Both the position numbers and the translations under genes were made by a program. Under the pieces are notes generated by a model that saw nothing but the letters and a program-made list of their open reading frames with translations, ran no database searches and was not told the origin of the DNA. From Undibacterium_A arcticum (lineage in GTDB: Bacteria > Pseudomonadota > Gammaproteobacteria > Burkholderiales > Burkholderiaceae_D), in assembly GCF_042660705.1 (NCBI RefSeq), contig NZ_JBHSUQ010000001.1: a DNA stretch of 64,000 nt; one strand, written 5' to 3'. Shown piece by piece: positions 1-9,640 of this stretch; position 1 is the stretch's first letter; every line of letters begins with the position of its first letter.

Positions 1-527
1 CCGGTACCATGGCCGCGACCGACCGCCGGACCTTCGGCGCTCAGACCGAGGACAAGTCGATCATCGTCAAGGGTGAAACGCGCCTGCGCAATGCGCTCGG
101 TGACGGCGCCCACATCAATGTCAACACGTTCAACCGGCGTGTGTTGCTGACCGGCGAAGTGCGCGACGAGCAGATGAAGGCCACGGCCGAGCGTGAAATT
201 GCCGCAATCGAAGGCGTGCAGGGCGTCGTCAACGAGCTCGAAGTCGGTGGCACGTCGAGCTTCACGTCGCGCTCGAACGACACCCTGATTACCGGCAAGG
301 TCAAGGCCAGCTTCGTCGACACGCGCGACATCAACGTCAACAATTACAAGGTCGTCACCGAGCGCGGCATCGTCTACCTGATGGGCCGCGTCGGCCAGCG
401 CGAAGGCGCGATGGCCGGCGAGGTCGCGCGCGGCGTCGGCGGCGTGCAGAAGGTGGTCAAGGTGTTCGAATACATCGGCGACGACGAGGCGCGGCAATCG
501 TCGGCGTCGCCGGCACCGGCTCAATAA
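1..527 (+). CDS. BON-domain periplasmic protein (DolP/YraP-like), 5' end missing
   Basis: The reading frame is open to the left edge, and the first Met in view (position 9) sits in the conserved stretch just before the first BON domain, so the signal or lipobox region lies outside the window. Two BON domains follow, at about residues 16-80 and 88-150 counted from that Met, each with the typical pattern ending in GVxxVVNE or GVxKVVKV. BON proteins of this type are outer-membrane lipoproteins involved in envelope integrity. The C-terminus is a short Ala/Ser/Pro tail. It ends 16 bp before the DsrE gene, so co-transcription is likely. Confidence 0.85.
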   Translation, partial: GTMAATDRRTFGAQTEDKSIIVKGETRLRNALGDGAHINVNTFNRRVLLTGEVRDEQMKATAEREIAAIEGVQGVVNELEVGGTSSFTSRSNDTLITGKVKASFVDTRDINVNNYKVVTERGIVYLMGRVGQREGAMAGEVARGVGGVQKVVKVFEYIGDDEARQSSASPAPAQ

Positions 528-543
528 GCGGCGAGGCCAGCCA

Positions 544-1032
544 ATGCTCCAGCCAATGACGATCGACACTACGGTATCGCGCGGCAGCGCGCGGCGCCAG
601 TTTCTGAAGTACGCCGGCGGCGCGCTGCTGGCGACCGCTTGGCTCGGCCTGGTGGCCGCGCCCGCGTTGGCGGGCGAGCCGATCAAGGTGGTCTACCACC
701 TCGCCGACGGCGTCGACCAGGCTTCGTTCGCGCTGGGCAACCTGCGCAACCAGTTGCGCGGCGAACCGGATACCAAGATCGTGGTGGTGGCGCTCGGCGC
801 CGGCCTGAACTTCCTGCTGCAAGGCGCCAAGGACCGCAACGGCGAGCCGTTCGCGCCGGCCATCAGCGCGCTGGCGGCCCAGGGCGTGGAGTTTCGCGCC
901 TGCAACAACACCATGAAAGCGCGCAACATCACGCCGTCGATGCTGGTGCCGGAAGCCAAGGTGGTGCCGGCCGGCGTGGTCGAGATCGCGCGGCTGCAAG
1001 CCAGGGAAGGCTATGTGTATTTCCGGCCATGA
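544..1032 (+). CDS. DsrE-family protein with Tat signal peptide
   Basis: 162 residues. A twin-arginine motif (RRQFLK, residues 17-22) precedes a hydrophobic run ending in APALA, so export by the Tat system with cleavage near residue 43 is predicted. The remainder matches the DsrE/DsrF-like fold: a VVYHLADG first strand, an IVVVALGAGLNFL core, and a single conserved-type Cys in FRACNNT. Related proteins take part in sulfur relay or periplasmic sulfur chemistry, but the substrate cannot be read here. A second Met at residue 5 is an alternative start. It lies between a BON protein and a thioredoxin-like protein, which suits an envelope role. Confidence 0.8.
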   Translation: MLQPMTIDTTVSRGSARRQFLKYAGGALLATAWLGLVAAPALAGEPIKVVYHLADGVDQASFALGNLRNQLRGEPDTKIVVVALGAGLNFLLQGAKDRNGEPFAPAISALAAQGVEFRACNNTMKARNITPSMLVPEAKVVPAGVVEIARLQAREGYVYFRP

Positions 1033-1117
1033 GTCGATCGGCCGCGTCACTGCCTGGTCGGCCGCCGGCAGCGTCGACCCGCAGCGGCGCTAGAAAGCGC
1101 GCCGGCCGGCTGGCCGC

Positions 1118-1123
1118 TATAAT
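1118..1123 (+). promoter_or_regulatory. candidate -10 box (TATAAT) of the TlpA-like gene
   Basis: A perfect TATAAT hexamer lies 31 bp before the ATG at 1155. No good -35 at 16-18 bp spacing is visible, so this is only a candidate. Confidence 0.3.
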
Positions 1124-1154
1124 GGCAGTCTGATTCCGTCGAGGCAATCGCATC

Positions 1155-1685
1155 ATGCAAGCAACCGCTACCCCTTCTTCCAGCAAGCGCAAGTCGATCA
1201 CGGCCGCGCTGGCCGTGGCCGTGCTGCTGGCGGTGGCCGGTGCCGGCTATCTCGCCGTATCGAGCAAGACGAGAGCGCCCGACGTCACCTTCATCGGCCT
1301 CAACGGCGAGAAGATTTCATCGCAGAGCTTGCGCGGCAAGGTCGTGATGGTCAATTTCTGGGCCACGTCCTGCACCACCTGCGTGCACGAGATGCCGCAG
1401 ATGGTCGAGACCTACAACAAGTACAAGGGCCAGGGGCTGGAATTCGTCGCGGTTGCGATGAGCTACGACCGCGCGGATTATGTACTGAACTACGCCGAAA
1501 CGCGCAAGCTGCCGTTCAAGGTCGCGCTCGACACCACCGGTGCTCTGGCCAATTCCTTCGGCGACGTGAAGCTGACCCCGACCACCTTCGTGATCGACAA
1601 GCAGGGCAACATCCTCAAGCGCTATGTCGGCGAGCCGGAGTTCCCGGCCCTGCATCGATTGCTCGAAAAAGCCTTGGCGACCTGA
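1155..1685 (+). CDS. TlpA/ResA-like membrane-anchored thiol-disulfide oxidoreductase
   Basis: 176 residues with one N-terminal transmembrane anchor (about residues 15-34) and an exported thioredoxin fold. The active site is CTTC (Cys73, Cys76) in NFWATSCTTC, and the cis-proline region is LTPTTFVID. Proteins of this family reduce periplasmic disulfides, for example in cytochrome c maturation or for exported partner proteins. It lacks the extra domains of DsbE/CcmG and has no ccm genes around it, so the partner is unknown. Next to the exported DsrE protein a role in periplasmic sulfur redox is possible (inference). Confidence 0.88.
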   Translation: MQATATPSSSKRKSITAALAVAVLLAVAGAGYLAVSSKTRAPDVTFIGLNGEKISSQSLRGKVVMVNFWATSCTTCVHEMPQMVETYNKYKGQGLEFVAVAMSYDRADYVLNYAETRKLPFKVALDTTGALANSFGDVKLTPTTFVIDKQGNILKRYVGEPEFPALHRLLEKALAT

Positions 1686-1793
1686 TGCCTGGTGGCTGCC
1701 GCGCTTTCGGCGGCCAGCTCCCGCAGTAGCTTCCTGATCCGCCGTGCGGGTTTCATCATTGCCACGAAAATATTGCCGGCGTGATCGCATGAT

Positions 1794-2855
1794 CTATTGC
1801 GGTTTCAGACGCCTGCGCAAGCTTTTTCCGAACCGGAACAGCGGCCCGATCACCAGCACCAGCGTCACCATGCGGGTGACGTGGAACGCGGTCACGATCG
1901 GCACCCCCAATTGCAGCGTTTTGGCAGTGAGCGACATCTCGGCGATGCCGCCGGGCGAGGTGGCCAGGATCGCGGTCGCCGGATTGATTCCGGACCAGGC
2001 CGCCAATCCTAGCGCGAAGCCGGCTGCCAGCAACACCGCGGCCAAGCCGCACAGCGCGACCGCGGCCAGATAGCGCGGTGCGGTATGCAGAAAGGCCGGC
2101 GTGAAACGGGTGCCGAGCGCGGTGCCGATCAATAACTGGCCGCCATTGATCATCCATTGCGGCAAGGCCGACAGGTTCACCCCATTGGCGGTCAACGCGA
2201 CCGTCATGATCAAGGGACCGATGACCCAGGCATTCGGCAGCTGCAGGCGGCGCAGCGCATACGCCACCGCACTGGTGAACATAATCAGCGTCAGCAAGCC
2301 CACCACATCGACCTGGCGCACACCCTGCACGTAGGCGTCAAGCCCATGCACGTTCCAGAATTTGAACGCGAACGGCACGATGATCACCACCATCATGATG
2401 CGCAGGCTGTGTGCCGCGGCGACCCGGTCGATCTGCGCGCCATGCCGCTCCGCCTGCGTCGCCATCTCGGACGCGCCGCCGACCGCCATCGCGAAAAATG
2501 CGGTGGTTTGATCGACGCCGGTCAGCTTGTGCAGCAGCCAGCCGCAGACCATGCCAAGCACTAATGCAAACACGACGGCGACGATGATGAAACCGATATA
2601 GGACGCCAACACCTTCAGCACCGTTGGGGTGAAATACAGGCCGAGTGCGGTGCCGATCGCCCATTGCCCGGCTTCCCGCGCCTGTACCGGGCAGCGCAGG
2701 TCATGCCCGCTCATCCTTGCCGCCGCGGTCGCCAGCAAAGGTCCGATCATCCACGGCAGCGGAGTCTTGAGCCAGAGGCACAGAGTGGCCGCGAGCAAGC
2801 CGAGCAGCAGCGCAGTCGAGAACGGACGGGCAATCGAGCGTAAGGAGTGGAACAT
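1794..2855 (-). CDS. AbrB-family inner-membrane transporter
   Basis: 353 residues, almost entirely hydrophobic, with two internally related halves. Each half contains a PWMIGPLL- or WVIGPLI-type helix and a GGxxEM motif (GGASEMAT in the first half, GGIAEMS in the second), the signature of the AbrB duplication family (once called putative ammonia monooxygenase). Substrate unknown. It is transcribed alone, towards and slightly apart from the TlpA-like gene. Full length for the family. Confidence 0.85.
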   Translation of the reverse strand: MFHSLRSIARPFSTALLLGLLAATLCLWLKTPLPWMIGPLLATAAARMSGHDLRCPVQAREAGQWAIGTALGLYFTPTVLKVLASYIGFIIVAVVFALVLGMVCGWLLHKLTGVDQTTAFFAMAVGGASEMATQAERHGAQIDRVAAAHSLRIMMVVIIVPFAFKFWNVHGLDAYVQGVRQVDVVGLLTLIMFTSAVAYALRRLQLPNAWVIGPLIMTVALTANGVNLSALPQWMINGGQLLIGTALGTRFTPAFLHTAPRYLAAVALCGLAAVLLAAGFALGLAAWSGINPATAILATSPGGIAEMSLTAKTLQLGVPIVTAFHVTRMVTLVLVIGPLFRFGKSLRRRLKPQ

Positions 2856-3003
2856 GGAATCGACCGCATCGAATCGATCGCATCAGCGGCGTCAGTTCGG
2901 CGGCGGTACGGTAAGGTCGGTTGAGAAAAGTGTAATCCTGCTTGCTGGGCAGGGACGATGTTCGGTCTGCCGGCACCTGCGTCACGCGCCACCGGCAGCG
3001 ACC

Positions 3004-3029
3004 CGACAGGCGCCGCACAGCGCCTGTCG
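3004..3029 (-). terminator. hairpin downstream of the porin gene
   Basis: A perfect 10-bp stem (CGACAGGCGC / GCGCCTGTCG) with a 6-nt loop lies 18 bp after the porin stop codon. There is no clear U-tract after it on the minus strand, so termination may be weak or the hairpin may protect the mRNA end. Confidence 0.6.
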
Positions 3030-3046
3030 GAACCACCTGACAATGA

Positions 3047-4126
3047 TCAGAAGCGGTGCTGCATGCCCACCATCACGCCAGTCTGGTTGCTGGCAAAACC
3101 ACTGACACCGCCGTCGGCCGTGCTGTCACGCGTCAGACCCACCAATTGATTGTGCTTGGCTTTGGCATACGCCGTGGCGGCATACAGGAAGGTGCGCTTC
3201 GACAAGGTATATTTTGCCTGCAGCACATACATGATCGGATCGGCATCCGTGCCCGGCGCGACGTTCTTGACGTTCTGGTAGTACACCGCGCCAGTCAGCC
3301 CCACGACCGGCGTGGCCTGGTAGGTGACGCCGCCCCAGTACATGTCGGCCCGGACATCGGCCGGTCGCGTGGCCGCGGCGGAAACCAGTTTGTAATTGCG
3401 ATAGCCACCCCTGATCGTGACATCGTTCGCCACTTTGTAAGCCGCACCGAGGTGGATCGTGGTGGTCTTGTTGCGGTCGCCGGTCGCCGCCACGGTGTTG
3501 CCGTTTTGGCGGTCGTAAGTGGTGGCGATGCTGAACGGTCCACTTTCATAACCCAGGCCGAGATTGTATTTCGCACTGTCGGCGGTGCTGCCGGCCTGCT
3601 CGCCTAAGCCAACCGACGCGCCGAGCTTGAAGCCGCTGAATTCGCCCTGGTATTTGATGATGTTGTCGAACGCGGTCGGCATGCCGTACTTGCTGACACC
3701 GGTGCCGTTGCCGGAGGTGACCCAAGAATATTCAGGGGCATAGCCCATCGGATCAAACGGCAGCATGAAGTCATAGCTGGTGGTGTACGAGCGACCTGCC
3801 ACCACGCGACCGAAGGCGCCTTCCAGGCCGACATTGGCCTGGCGCTTGAACAACACGCCGTCGGAGATGCCCTGGTCGATAAAGATGCCGCCTTCCAGCT
3901 GGTAGACTGCCTTCATGCCATCGCCCAGGTCCTCGCTGCCCTTGAAACCGAAGCGTGAGGTGTTGGTGCCGCCCGAGGTGACACGGGTGAGCGAACCCTG
4001 GGTGGCGTTGGCGTGGTTGGTGTACTCGACACCGGCGTCGAGCAAGCCGTACATCGTCACGTTCGACTGAGCCTGGGCGGCCCCGGCGGCGGACAGCACG
4101 GCCAGCGTGAGAAGCGATTTCTTCAT
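3047..4126 (-). CDS. Gram-negative trimeric porin, betaproteobacterial type
   Basis: 359 residues. A typical signal peptide (MKKSLLTLAVLSAAGAAQAQ) is followed by SNVTMYGLLDAGVEY, the first beta-strand common to Burkholderiales porins. The loop 3 region and the C-terminal Phe (GVMVGMQHRF) needed for BAM-dependent insertion are present. A GGAG ribosome site precedes the ATG. It lies 78 bp downstream of the ABC ATPase gene on the same strand, so it may be the outer-membrane entry route for the substrate of that transporter (inference). A hairpin follows. Confidence 0.92.
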   Translation of the reverse strand: MKKSLLTLAVLSAAGAAQAQSNVTMYGLLDAGVEYTNHANATQGSLTRVTSGGTNTSRFGFKGSEDLGDGMKAVYQLEGGIFIDQGISDGVLFKRQANVGLEGAFGRVVAGRSYTTSYDFMLPFDPMGYAPEYSWVTSGNGTGVSKYGMPTAFDNIIKYQGEFSGFKLGASVGLGEQAGSTADSAKYNLGLGYESGPFSIATTYDRQNGNTVAATGDRNKTTTIHLGAAYKVANDVTIRGGYRNYKLVSAAATRPADVRADMYWGGVTYQATPVVGLTGAVYYQNVKNVAPGTDADPIMYVLQAKYTLSKRTFLYAATAYAKAKHNQLVGLTRDSTADGGVSGFASNQTGVMVGMQHRF

Positions 4127-4204
4127 TCAGTATTCTCCAAAGTTTATAAAGTAAGCCTTATGAGTGGGCTTTTAAGTGGACCTTCAAACGCTCCGGGTTG
4201 CTGC

Positions 4205-5290
4205 TCAAAATACCCAGAGTGAATCCTGTGGCAGCTGCAGCCAGTAATCGCCCGGTGCCAGCCGCTGCGCTGCATACGCGCGCAGCCCGACGCTGTCGTG
4301 ACCGCCGCTGTGGAACAGGCATTCCCAACGGTCGCCCAGATACATGCAGGTCGATAGCGGCAGCCTGATCGCGTTGTCGCTTTGGGTATCGGAGATGCGC
4401 ACCTGTTCCAGCCGGACGATGCCGATCACGTCGGTGCCGTTGTTGCCACCGCGCGCGAAGCCCTGTACGGTACCGCCCTCGACCTGCAGCGTGACGCGCT
4501 GGCCGTCGCGCTGCAGCACCTTGCCGGGCAGTCGATTGTTGCTACCCATGAACTCGGCGGTGAACAGCGTGTCCGGCGTCTGGTACATGCTTTGCGGCGA
4601 ACCTTGCTGCTCGATCTTGCCGTTGTTGAGCAGCAGGATGCGGTCCGAAATCGCCATCGCCTCGGCCTGGTCGTGCGTCACCATCAGCGCCGACAGACCG
4701 AGCCGGACGATCAGTTCGCGCAGGAAGGCGCGCGCTTCTTCGCGCAGCTTGGCGTCCAGATTCGACAGCGGTTCGTCCAGCAGAATCACCGGCGGGTTGT
4801 AGACCAGTGCGCGCGCAATCGCGACCCGCTGTTGCTGGCCGCCCGACAACTGATGCGGAAAGCGCTCACCGAGATGACCCAGGCCGAGTTGCCCGAGTAC
4901 CTTTTTGACGCGCTCGCCGATCTCGCTCTTGTTCATCTTGCGCAGCACCAGGCCGTAGCCGACGTTGTCGGCCACGGTCTTGTGCGGCCATAGCGCATAC
5001 GACTGAAACACCAGGCCGAGATTGCGTTGTTCGGCCGGCATCTCGAGCGTGCGCGCGCCATTCTGCGTACCCTCAAATACGACCCGCTCGCCGATGTTGA
5101 TGCGGCCCGCCTTCGGGCTTTCCAGCCCGGCTACCGCACGCAGCAGCGTGGTCTTGCCGCTGCCGGACGGACCCAGCAACGCGACCACTTCGCCGCGCTG
5201 CAGCTGCATGGACACGCCTTTCAGAATCGGATTGGCGCTGGCGCCGCTGCCGTAGTCGAGATAGAGATTGTTGACGGTGAGTTCTGACAT
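4205..5290 (-). CDS. ABC transporter ATP-binding protein, Fe3+/2-AEP type (FbpC/PotA-like)
   Basis: 361 residues. Walker A GPSGSGKT (40-47), Q-loop VFQSYALWPH, signature LSGGQQQR (148-155), Walker B VILLDEP (168-174) and switch His in MVTHDQ are all intact. The last ~120 residues form a TOBE-like substrate-regulatory domain, as in FbpC, PotA and CysA. It forms an import system with the permease upstream (85 bp gap) and the binding protein further upstream. Ferric iron, a polyamine or a phosphonate could be the substrate; sequence alone does not decide. Confidence 0.88.
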   Translation of the reverse strand: MSELTVNNLYLDYGSGASANPILKGVSMQLQRGEVVALLGPSGSGKTTLLRAVAGLESPKAGRINIGERVVFEGTQNGARTLEMPAEQRNLGLVFQSYALWPHKTVADNVGYGLVLRKMNKSEIGERVKKVLGQLGLGHLGERFPHQLSGGQQQRVAIARALVYNPPVILLDEPLSNLDAKLREEARAFLRELIVRLGLSALMVTHDQAEAMAISDRILLLNNGKIEQQGSPQSMYQTPDTLFTAEFMGSNNRLPGKVLQRDGQRVTLQVEGGTVQGFARGGNNGTDVIGIVRLEQVRISDTQSDNAIRLPLSTCMYLGDRWECLFHSGGHDSVGLRAYAAQRLAPGDYWLQLPQDSLWVF

Positions 5291-5363
5291 GATGGTCTTT
5301 CGAATTTGTTCAAAAATGCCGATACTGGAATGTGGTGTGCTGGTCGATTGCGGAGTCGACCAC

Positions 5364-5387
5364 TTAAGCGTGCAATTAAGCGTGCAA
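5364..5387 (-). repeat. 12-bp tandem duplication across the permease stop codon
   Basis: TTAAGCGTGCAA occurs twice head to tail at 5364-5375 and 5376-5387 (plus strand). The second copy contains the TAA stop of the permease gene; the first repeats the last codons (Leu-His-Ala-stop) just after it. Confidence 0.8.
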
Positions 5388-7172
5388 TTTCACCCCGAAG
5401 CGCAACGCAATCGCGAGCCCGATCGCCACCAGCGTGATGTTGATGAACGACAGCGCCGCGACCAGGTCGACCGCGCCGGCGCCCCACATCGAGACGATCA
5501 TCGCGCCGATCACTTCGGTGCCGGGCGACAGCAGATAGACGCCGGTCGAATACTCGCGTTCGAAAATCAGGAACACCATCAGCCAGGCGCCGATCAGGCC
5601 GTGGCGCACCAGCGGCAGCGTGATGTCGCGCGTCACCTGAGCGCGCTGGGCGCCGACCGCGCGCGCCGCTTCTTCCAGTTCCGGACCGACCTGCAGCAAG
5701 GCGGTCGTGATCAGGCGCAGGCCATACGCCAGCCACACCACCGAGTACGCCAGCCAGACCGAAAAGATGGTCGAGCGCAGCGCCCGCAATTGCGGAATCA
5801 GGTGTTCGCTCAGCCATAGTGCGGCCGGGTGGTCGAACCACTTCAAGGCGTTGTCCAGCACCGCCGGCACGAACAAGAACACCCACAGGAACGACAAGCC
5901 GGCCAGCAGGCCCGGCACCGCACGCGGCACCAGCACGCTGTAGTCGAGAAAGCGGGTGATGCCGTCCGGCTTGCGGTGCATCGCCAGCGCAATCGCGCTG
6001 TAGCAGGCGACCGCGATCGCGCCGCCGATGACGCCGATCAGCACCGTGTTGAGAATCCCGCGCATCAGGGTCGGCGTGGCCCAGATGTCGCGGAAGTGGT
6101 CCAGCGTCAGGACTTCGGCCAGCCGCACGCCTTCACCCCAGTTCGACACGAACGCGCGCAGCGCGATGCCGGAAATCGGGATCACGATGGTGAACAGTAC
6201 CCAGGCCGCGATCAGGCCGACTGCCAGCCATTTCCAGTTGCCCAGCGGCAGCGATTTCTGGCGCGAGCCCTTGCCCTTGATCGACACGTATTTATTGGCC
6301 GATTTCAGCAGCCAGCGCTGCAGCATCACCAGCGGCAGCGTGACCATCACGAGGCAGACCGCGACCGCTGCCATCAGGTGATACGACGGCGTGCCGAGCT
6401 TGTTGGTCAGCTTGTACAGATAAGTCGCCAGCACCAGGTGGCCTTCCGGATCGCCCAGCACCAGCACCAGGCCGAACACCTCAAAGCCGAGGAAGAACAC
6501 CAGCACGCCGGAATACGCCAGCGCCGGCGTGATCATCGGCAACGACACGTTGAGGGCGACCTGCAGCGGCGAGGCTCCGGCCACGCGGGCTGCCTCTTCG
6601 ACATCGGAGCCCAGGCTTTTCAGCGCGGCCGACGCGTACAGGTACACATGCGGCACGTGGGTCAGACCGGCAATGATGACGATGCTGGTAAACGCGTAGA
6701 TATTCCACGGTTCCACGCCGATCAACTGTTTGACCCACAGCGTGTAGAAACCGACCGGTCCCATCGACACCACATAGCCAAACGCGATCACCATCGGCGA
6801 CACGAAAATCGGCACCAGCAGCAACGGCGCAATCGCATTGCGGCCCGGCAGATCGGTGCGCACCATCAGGAAAGCCAGCATCGCGCCGAGCGGTACCGCG
6901 ATGAGCGCCAGACCGGCAGCGAGAATGAAACCGTTGATGAAGGCAGTGCGGAAATCCGGATCATCGAAGATGAAGCGGTACGGTTCCAGACTGAAGACCT
7001 TGGCCGGCGAAAAGAACGGCGCCGATAAAAAGCTTTGATAAAAAATCAACGTCAGTGGCAGGAAGATCGCGATCGCGGTCAGCGTCACGACCAGCCCGCG
7101 CGGCCAGTTGAGTTGGCCGAAGCGCGGCCAATTGAGCTGACCGAAACGACGTGTTGGAGCAAGGGTTTGCAT
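5376..7172 (-). CDS. ABC transporter permease, fused FbpB type with two permease domains
   Basis: 598 residues with about 12 transmembrane helices in two similar halves, each carrying the EAA-type cytoplasmic loop (EEAARVAGASPLQ in the first, EEAARAVGAQRAQ in the second). This two-domain layout is that of FbpB, SfuB and PhnV-like ferric or phosphonate permeases. Residues 9-16 are repeated at 17-24 (RFGQLNWP twice), a recent-looking 24-bp duplication. Upstream lies the binding-protein gene (171 bp gap), downstream the ATPase gene. Confidence 0.9.
   Translation of the reverse strand: MQTLAPTRRFGQLNWPRFGQLNWPRGLVVTLTAIAIFLPLTLIFYQSFLSAPFFSPAKVFSLEPYRFIFDDPDFRTAFINGFILAAGLALIAVPLGAMLAFLMVRTDLPGRNAIAPLLLVPIFVSPMVIAFGYVVSMGPVGFYTLWVKQLIGVEPWNIYAFTSIVIIAGLTHVPHVYLYASAALKSLGSDVEEAARVAGASPLQVALNVSLPMITPALAYSGVLVFFLGFEVFGLVLVLGDPEGHLVLATYLYKLTNKLGTPSYHLMAAVAVCLVMVTLPLVMLQRWLLKSANKYVSIKGKGSRQKSLPLGNWKWLAVGLIAAWVLFTIVIPISGIALRAFVSNWGEGVRLAEVLTLDHFRDIWATPTLMRGILNTVLIGVIGGAIAVACYSAIALAMHRKPDGITRFLDYSVLVPRAVPGLLAGLSFLWVFLFVPAVLDNALKWFDHPAALWLSEHLIPQLRALRSTIFSVWLAYSVVWLAYGLRLITTALLQVGPELEEAARAVGAQRAQVTRDITLPLVRHGLIGAWLMVFLIFEREYSTGVYLLSPGTEVIGAMIVSMWGAGAVDLVAALSFINITLVAIGLAIALRFGVKLHA
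7101..7148 (-). repeat. 24-bp tandem duplication in the permease N-terminus
   Basis: Two imperfect 24-bp copies encode the octapeptide RFGQLNWP twice. The copies differ at synonymous positions, so the duplication is not brand new. It is in frame and precedes the first transmembrane helix. Confidence 0.7.
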
Positions 7173-7343
7173 GGACTACACCAATGAAGAAAGGTCATTG
7201 CGGAGCAAACGGGGTCCCGCTGCCGGTCACCGGAGGCGATCGGCCTTGCATGGACCCCGGCTTGCACCGGGACGACAGGATGAGGATGAGTGCCGAGACG
7301 TCAGGCGCGCACAGGGTTTCCTATGCGCGCCTGAGCTGACGCA

Positions 7344-8466
7344 TCATTTTTTGCCGGCGGCGTCTTTCCACTGCTTCAGGAAAGCCAGTCGCTTGGCCTG
7401 GTCGAGGTATTGCAGCAATGCCGGGCTGACCGGCAACGGCTTCAGGCTCGCACCGTATTGCTTGATCAGGTCGGCGGAGGTAGTTTCACCCTTGACGTCG
7501 GCCCGGATCGCATACAGTTGCGACTCATTCGCGATCACGGTCTGGCCACGTTTGGACAGCGTGTAATCGAGCCACAGCTTGGCGGCATTGATATTCTTGG
7601 CCGACTTGTTGACGAACATCACGCGCGACAGCACCAGCGTGTAATCCTTCGGGAAGACGACGCCGATCGACGGGTCCTTCTTGGCACGCACCAGCGCGTA
7701 AGAACCGAGAATGTTGTAGCCGATCAGGTTCTCGCCGGAGGAGATGCGTTCGAGCATGGTGCCGGTGGACGACTGCACCCGCACGCCGGCATCGCCGAGC
7801 GCTTTCGCCAGTTCCCAGAACTTCGGATTGTCGATCGCGTCCTGCGTGATGAACGCGAAGCCGACGCCCGATTTTTCGATGTCGTAGGTGGTGACCTTGT
7901 TCTTGTACTTGTCAGCCTTGCTGCTGATCAGTTTGACAAAGTCGTCGTGCGAGGTCGGCACTTCATCGGCCGGTACCAGGCGCTTGTTGTAGACAAAGCC
8001 GATCGGCTCGAACGTGGTGCCGTAGGCCATGTCCTTCCAGTTGGCCCAGGCCGGGATCGCGGCCGCTTCCGGCGACTTGTAGGCCAGGCCGTAACCGTCC
8101 GATACCAGTTTGACTTGCAGATCCATCGCCGACGACCACAGCAGGTCGGCGGTGGCGCCGCCGGCGGCCGCTTCGGAAATGAAACGGTTATAGACCTCGG
8201 TCGAATTCATGTCGTTGTATTCAACCTTGACGCCGGGATACAAGGCGCTGAAATCCTTGATCAGCGGTTCCGCCGCCTTGGAGTCGGTGGCGCTGTAGAT
8301 CACCAGCTTGCCTTCCTTTCGCGCCTTCGATGATTTTTGTGTAGTCGGCCGGGTAGTTGGCAGGATACGCGGCCGGCACCTGGGCCGAGGCGCTGATGGC
8401 GGTGGCTGCGATCAAGGTCGCCAGCGCGCTGCCGACGACGGTTGCAATGAGGCTTTTTGAAAACAT
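7344..8466 (-). pseudogene. ABC transporter periplasmic binding protein (FutA/AfuA-like), frameshifted
   Basis: The signal peptide (MFSKSLIATVVG... ending in SASAQ) and the first ~48 residues are read in one frame from the ATG at 8466, ending in the motif DYTKIIEGAK. The remaining ~320 residues, beginning VIYSATDSKAAEPLI, are in another frame. The shift falls at about 8317-8319 (plus strand ccttcctttcg), where removing one base or adding two restores AK(K)EGKLVIYS, the usual family sequence. The mature protein belongs to the family-1 solute-binding proteins for Fe3+ and similar ligands. Whether this is a real mutation or a base-calling error cannot be told here; the ATPase and permease are intact. 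Confidence 0.82.
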
Positions 8467-8582
8467 GGTGTCATCTCCTGATTATTATGGATGCTGCGTT
8501 GGTTTTGCTGACTGGTATTGCAGATTGCTGCGTGATTGATCTGATGTTGCCGTGACGTTCCAAAATCGTTACTGCCGGTGTG

Positions 8583-9620
8583 CTATCGCACCAAACCCCA
8601 CTCCTTGGCCTGCCTGCCGTAGGCGTCGACGGTTTTCTGTATGTAGTCAGTCAGTTGGGCGCCGGTCATCGCGAACGGATACAAGCCATTGGCGGCACGC
8701 AGCTGGTCGAAGGCCGGGGTTTTCATCACGTGGTCGAAGGCCGCGACCCATTTGCGGTAATCTGCATCGGACACTTGCGGCCCCATGTAAAAGCCGCGGA
8801 TGGTCGGCCAGGTCACGTCAAAACCCTGCTCGCGTGCGGTCGGCACGTTGCTGAGTGTTCCCGGCAGGCGCGCGTCGGACAGCACGGCCAGCACCCGGAT
8901 CTGGTCATTGATCGAATGCAGCGTCGCTTCCGAGGCGTCGCCCGACACCACTTGCACGTGATTTGCCAGCAGCGCGGTAAATGACTCGCCGCCGCCTTCG
9001 AACGCGACGAAACGCAGAGTCTTCGGATCGACATGACCCTGCTTGGCCACCAGCGCCACCTTGAGCCAGTCCTGGCTACCGATGGTGCCGCCGGCGCCGA
9101 TCGTCACCTTGGACGGATCACGCTTGAGCGCCTCGACCAAATCGCCCAGGGTCTTGTAAGGGGAGTCGCTGCGCACCGCGATCATGCCGTAGTCGGTACC
9201 GACGGCGGCGACCCAGCGCACGTCGGCCGGGGAGGCCTTGCCATACTTGCCTTGGGCCAGATTCAGCAAGGAGCCGCCGGAGAATGCCACCAGCGTATCG
9301 GGTTCGGCGCGGCGTTGCGATATCACGGAGTTCCAGGCTACTGCACCGATGCCGCCGGGCAGATAGCTGATGTGCACTGTCCCGCTTTTTGATGCAATTT
9401 TGACATCGCCTGGCAGCGCCTTTTGCATCAGCTTGCAGGTCACGTCCATGCCGCCGCCGGGCTTGGCCGGCACCACGCACTCCGGCGCGGCTTGCGCGCC
9501 TGCGGCGGCGCAGGCACTCGCGGCCAGCAGCGTGGCTGCCAGTAATCGGCGCGCCGGTTTGGCGGGTGTATTCCAGTTGGCGGGGACGAGGAGGCGTAAC
9601 ATGATTCGCATCATAACCAT
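8583..9620 (-). CDS. TctC/Bug-family periplasmic solute-binding protein
   Basis: 345 residues. A long N-terminal hydrophobic signal ends near AGAQA (about residue 45). The mature part has the Bug/TctC fold signatures: VVPAKPGGGMDVTCK, SYLPGGIGAV in the second lobe, AVRSDSPYKTL, and GFDVTWPTIRGF near the C-terminus. Bug proteins bind carboxylates such as tricarboxylates for TctAB permeases, but no tctA or tctB is present here. In Bordetella, BctC-type proteins also signal to a TctE-like kinase, which fits the TctDE genes nearby. Several Met codons near the start (9620, 9614, 9611, 9602) leave the exact start open. Confidence 0.87.
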   Translation of the reverse strand: MVMMRIMLRLLVPANWNTPAKPARRLLAATLLAASACAAAGAQAAPECVVPAKPGGGMDVTCKLMQKALPGDVKIASKSGTVHISYLPGGIGAVAWNSVISQRRAEPDTLVAFSGGSLLNLAQGKYGKASPADVRWVAAVGTDYGMIAVRSDSPYKTLGDLVEALKRDPSKVTIGAGGTIGSQDWLKVALVAKQGHVDPKTLRFVAFEGGGESFTALLANHVQVVSGDASEATLHSINDQIRVLAVLSDARLPGTLSNVPTAREQGFDVTWPTIRGFYMGPQVSDADYRKWVAAFDHVMKTPAFDQLRAANGLYPFAMTGAQLTDYIQKTVDAYGRQAKEWGLVR

Positions 9621-9640
9621 GTGAATCTTTCAATTTGCTT

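Noticed and set aside
7240..7290. CCCCGG...CCGGG stretch upstream of the permease as a REP copy
   Set aside because: Imperfect pairing and no GTAG head; too weak to call.
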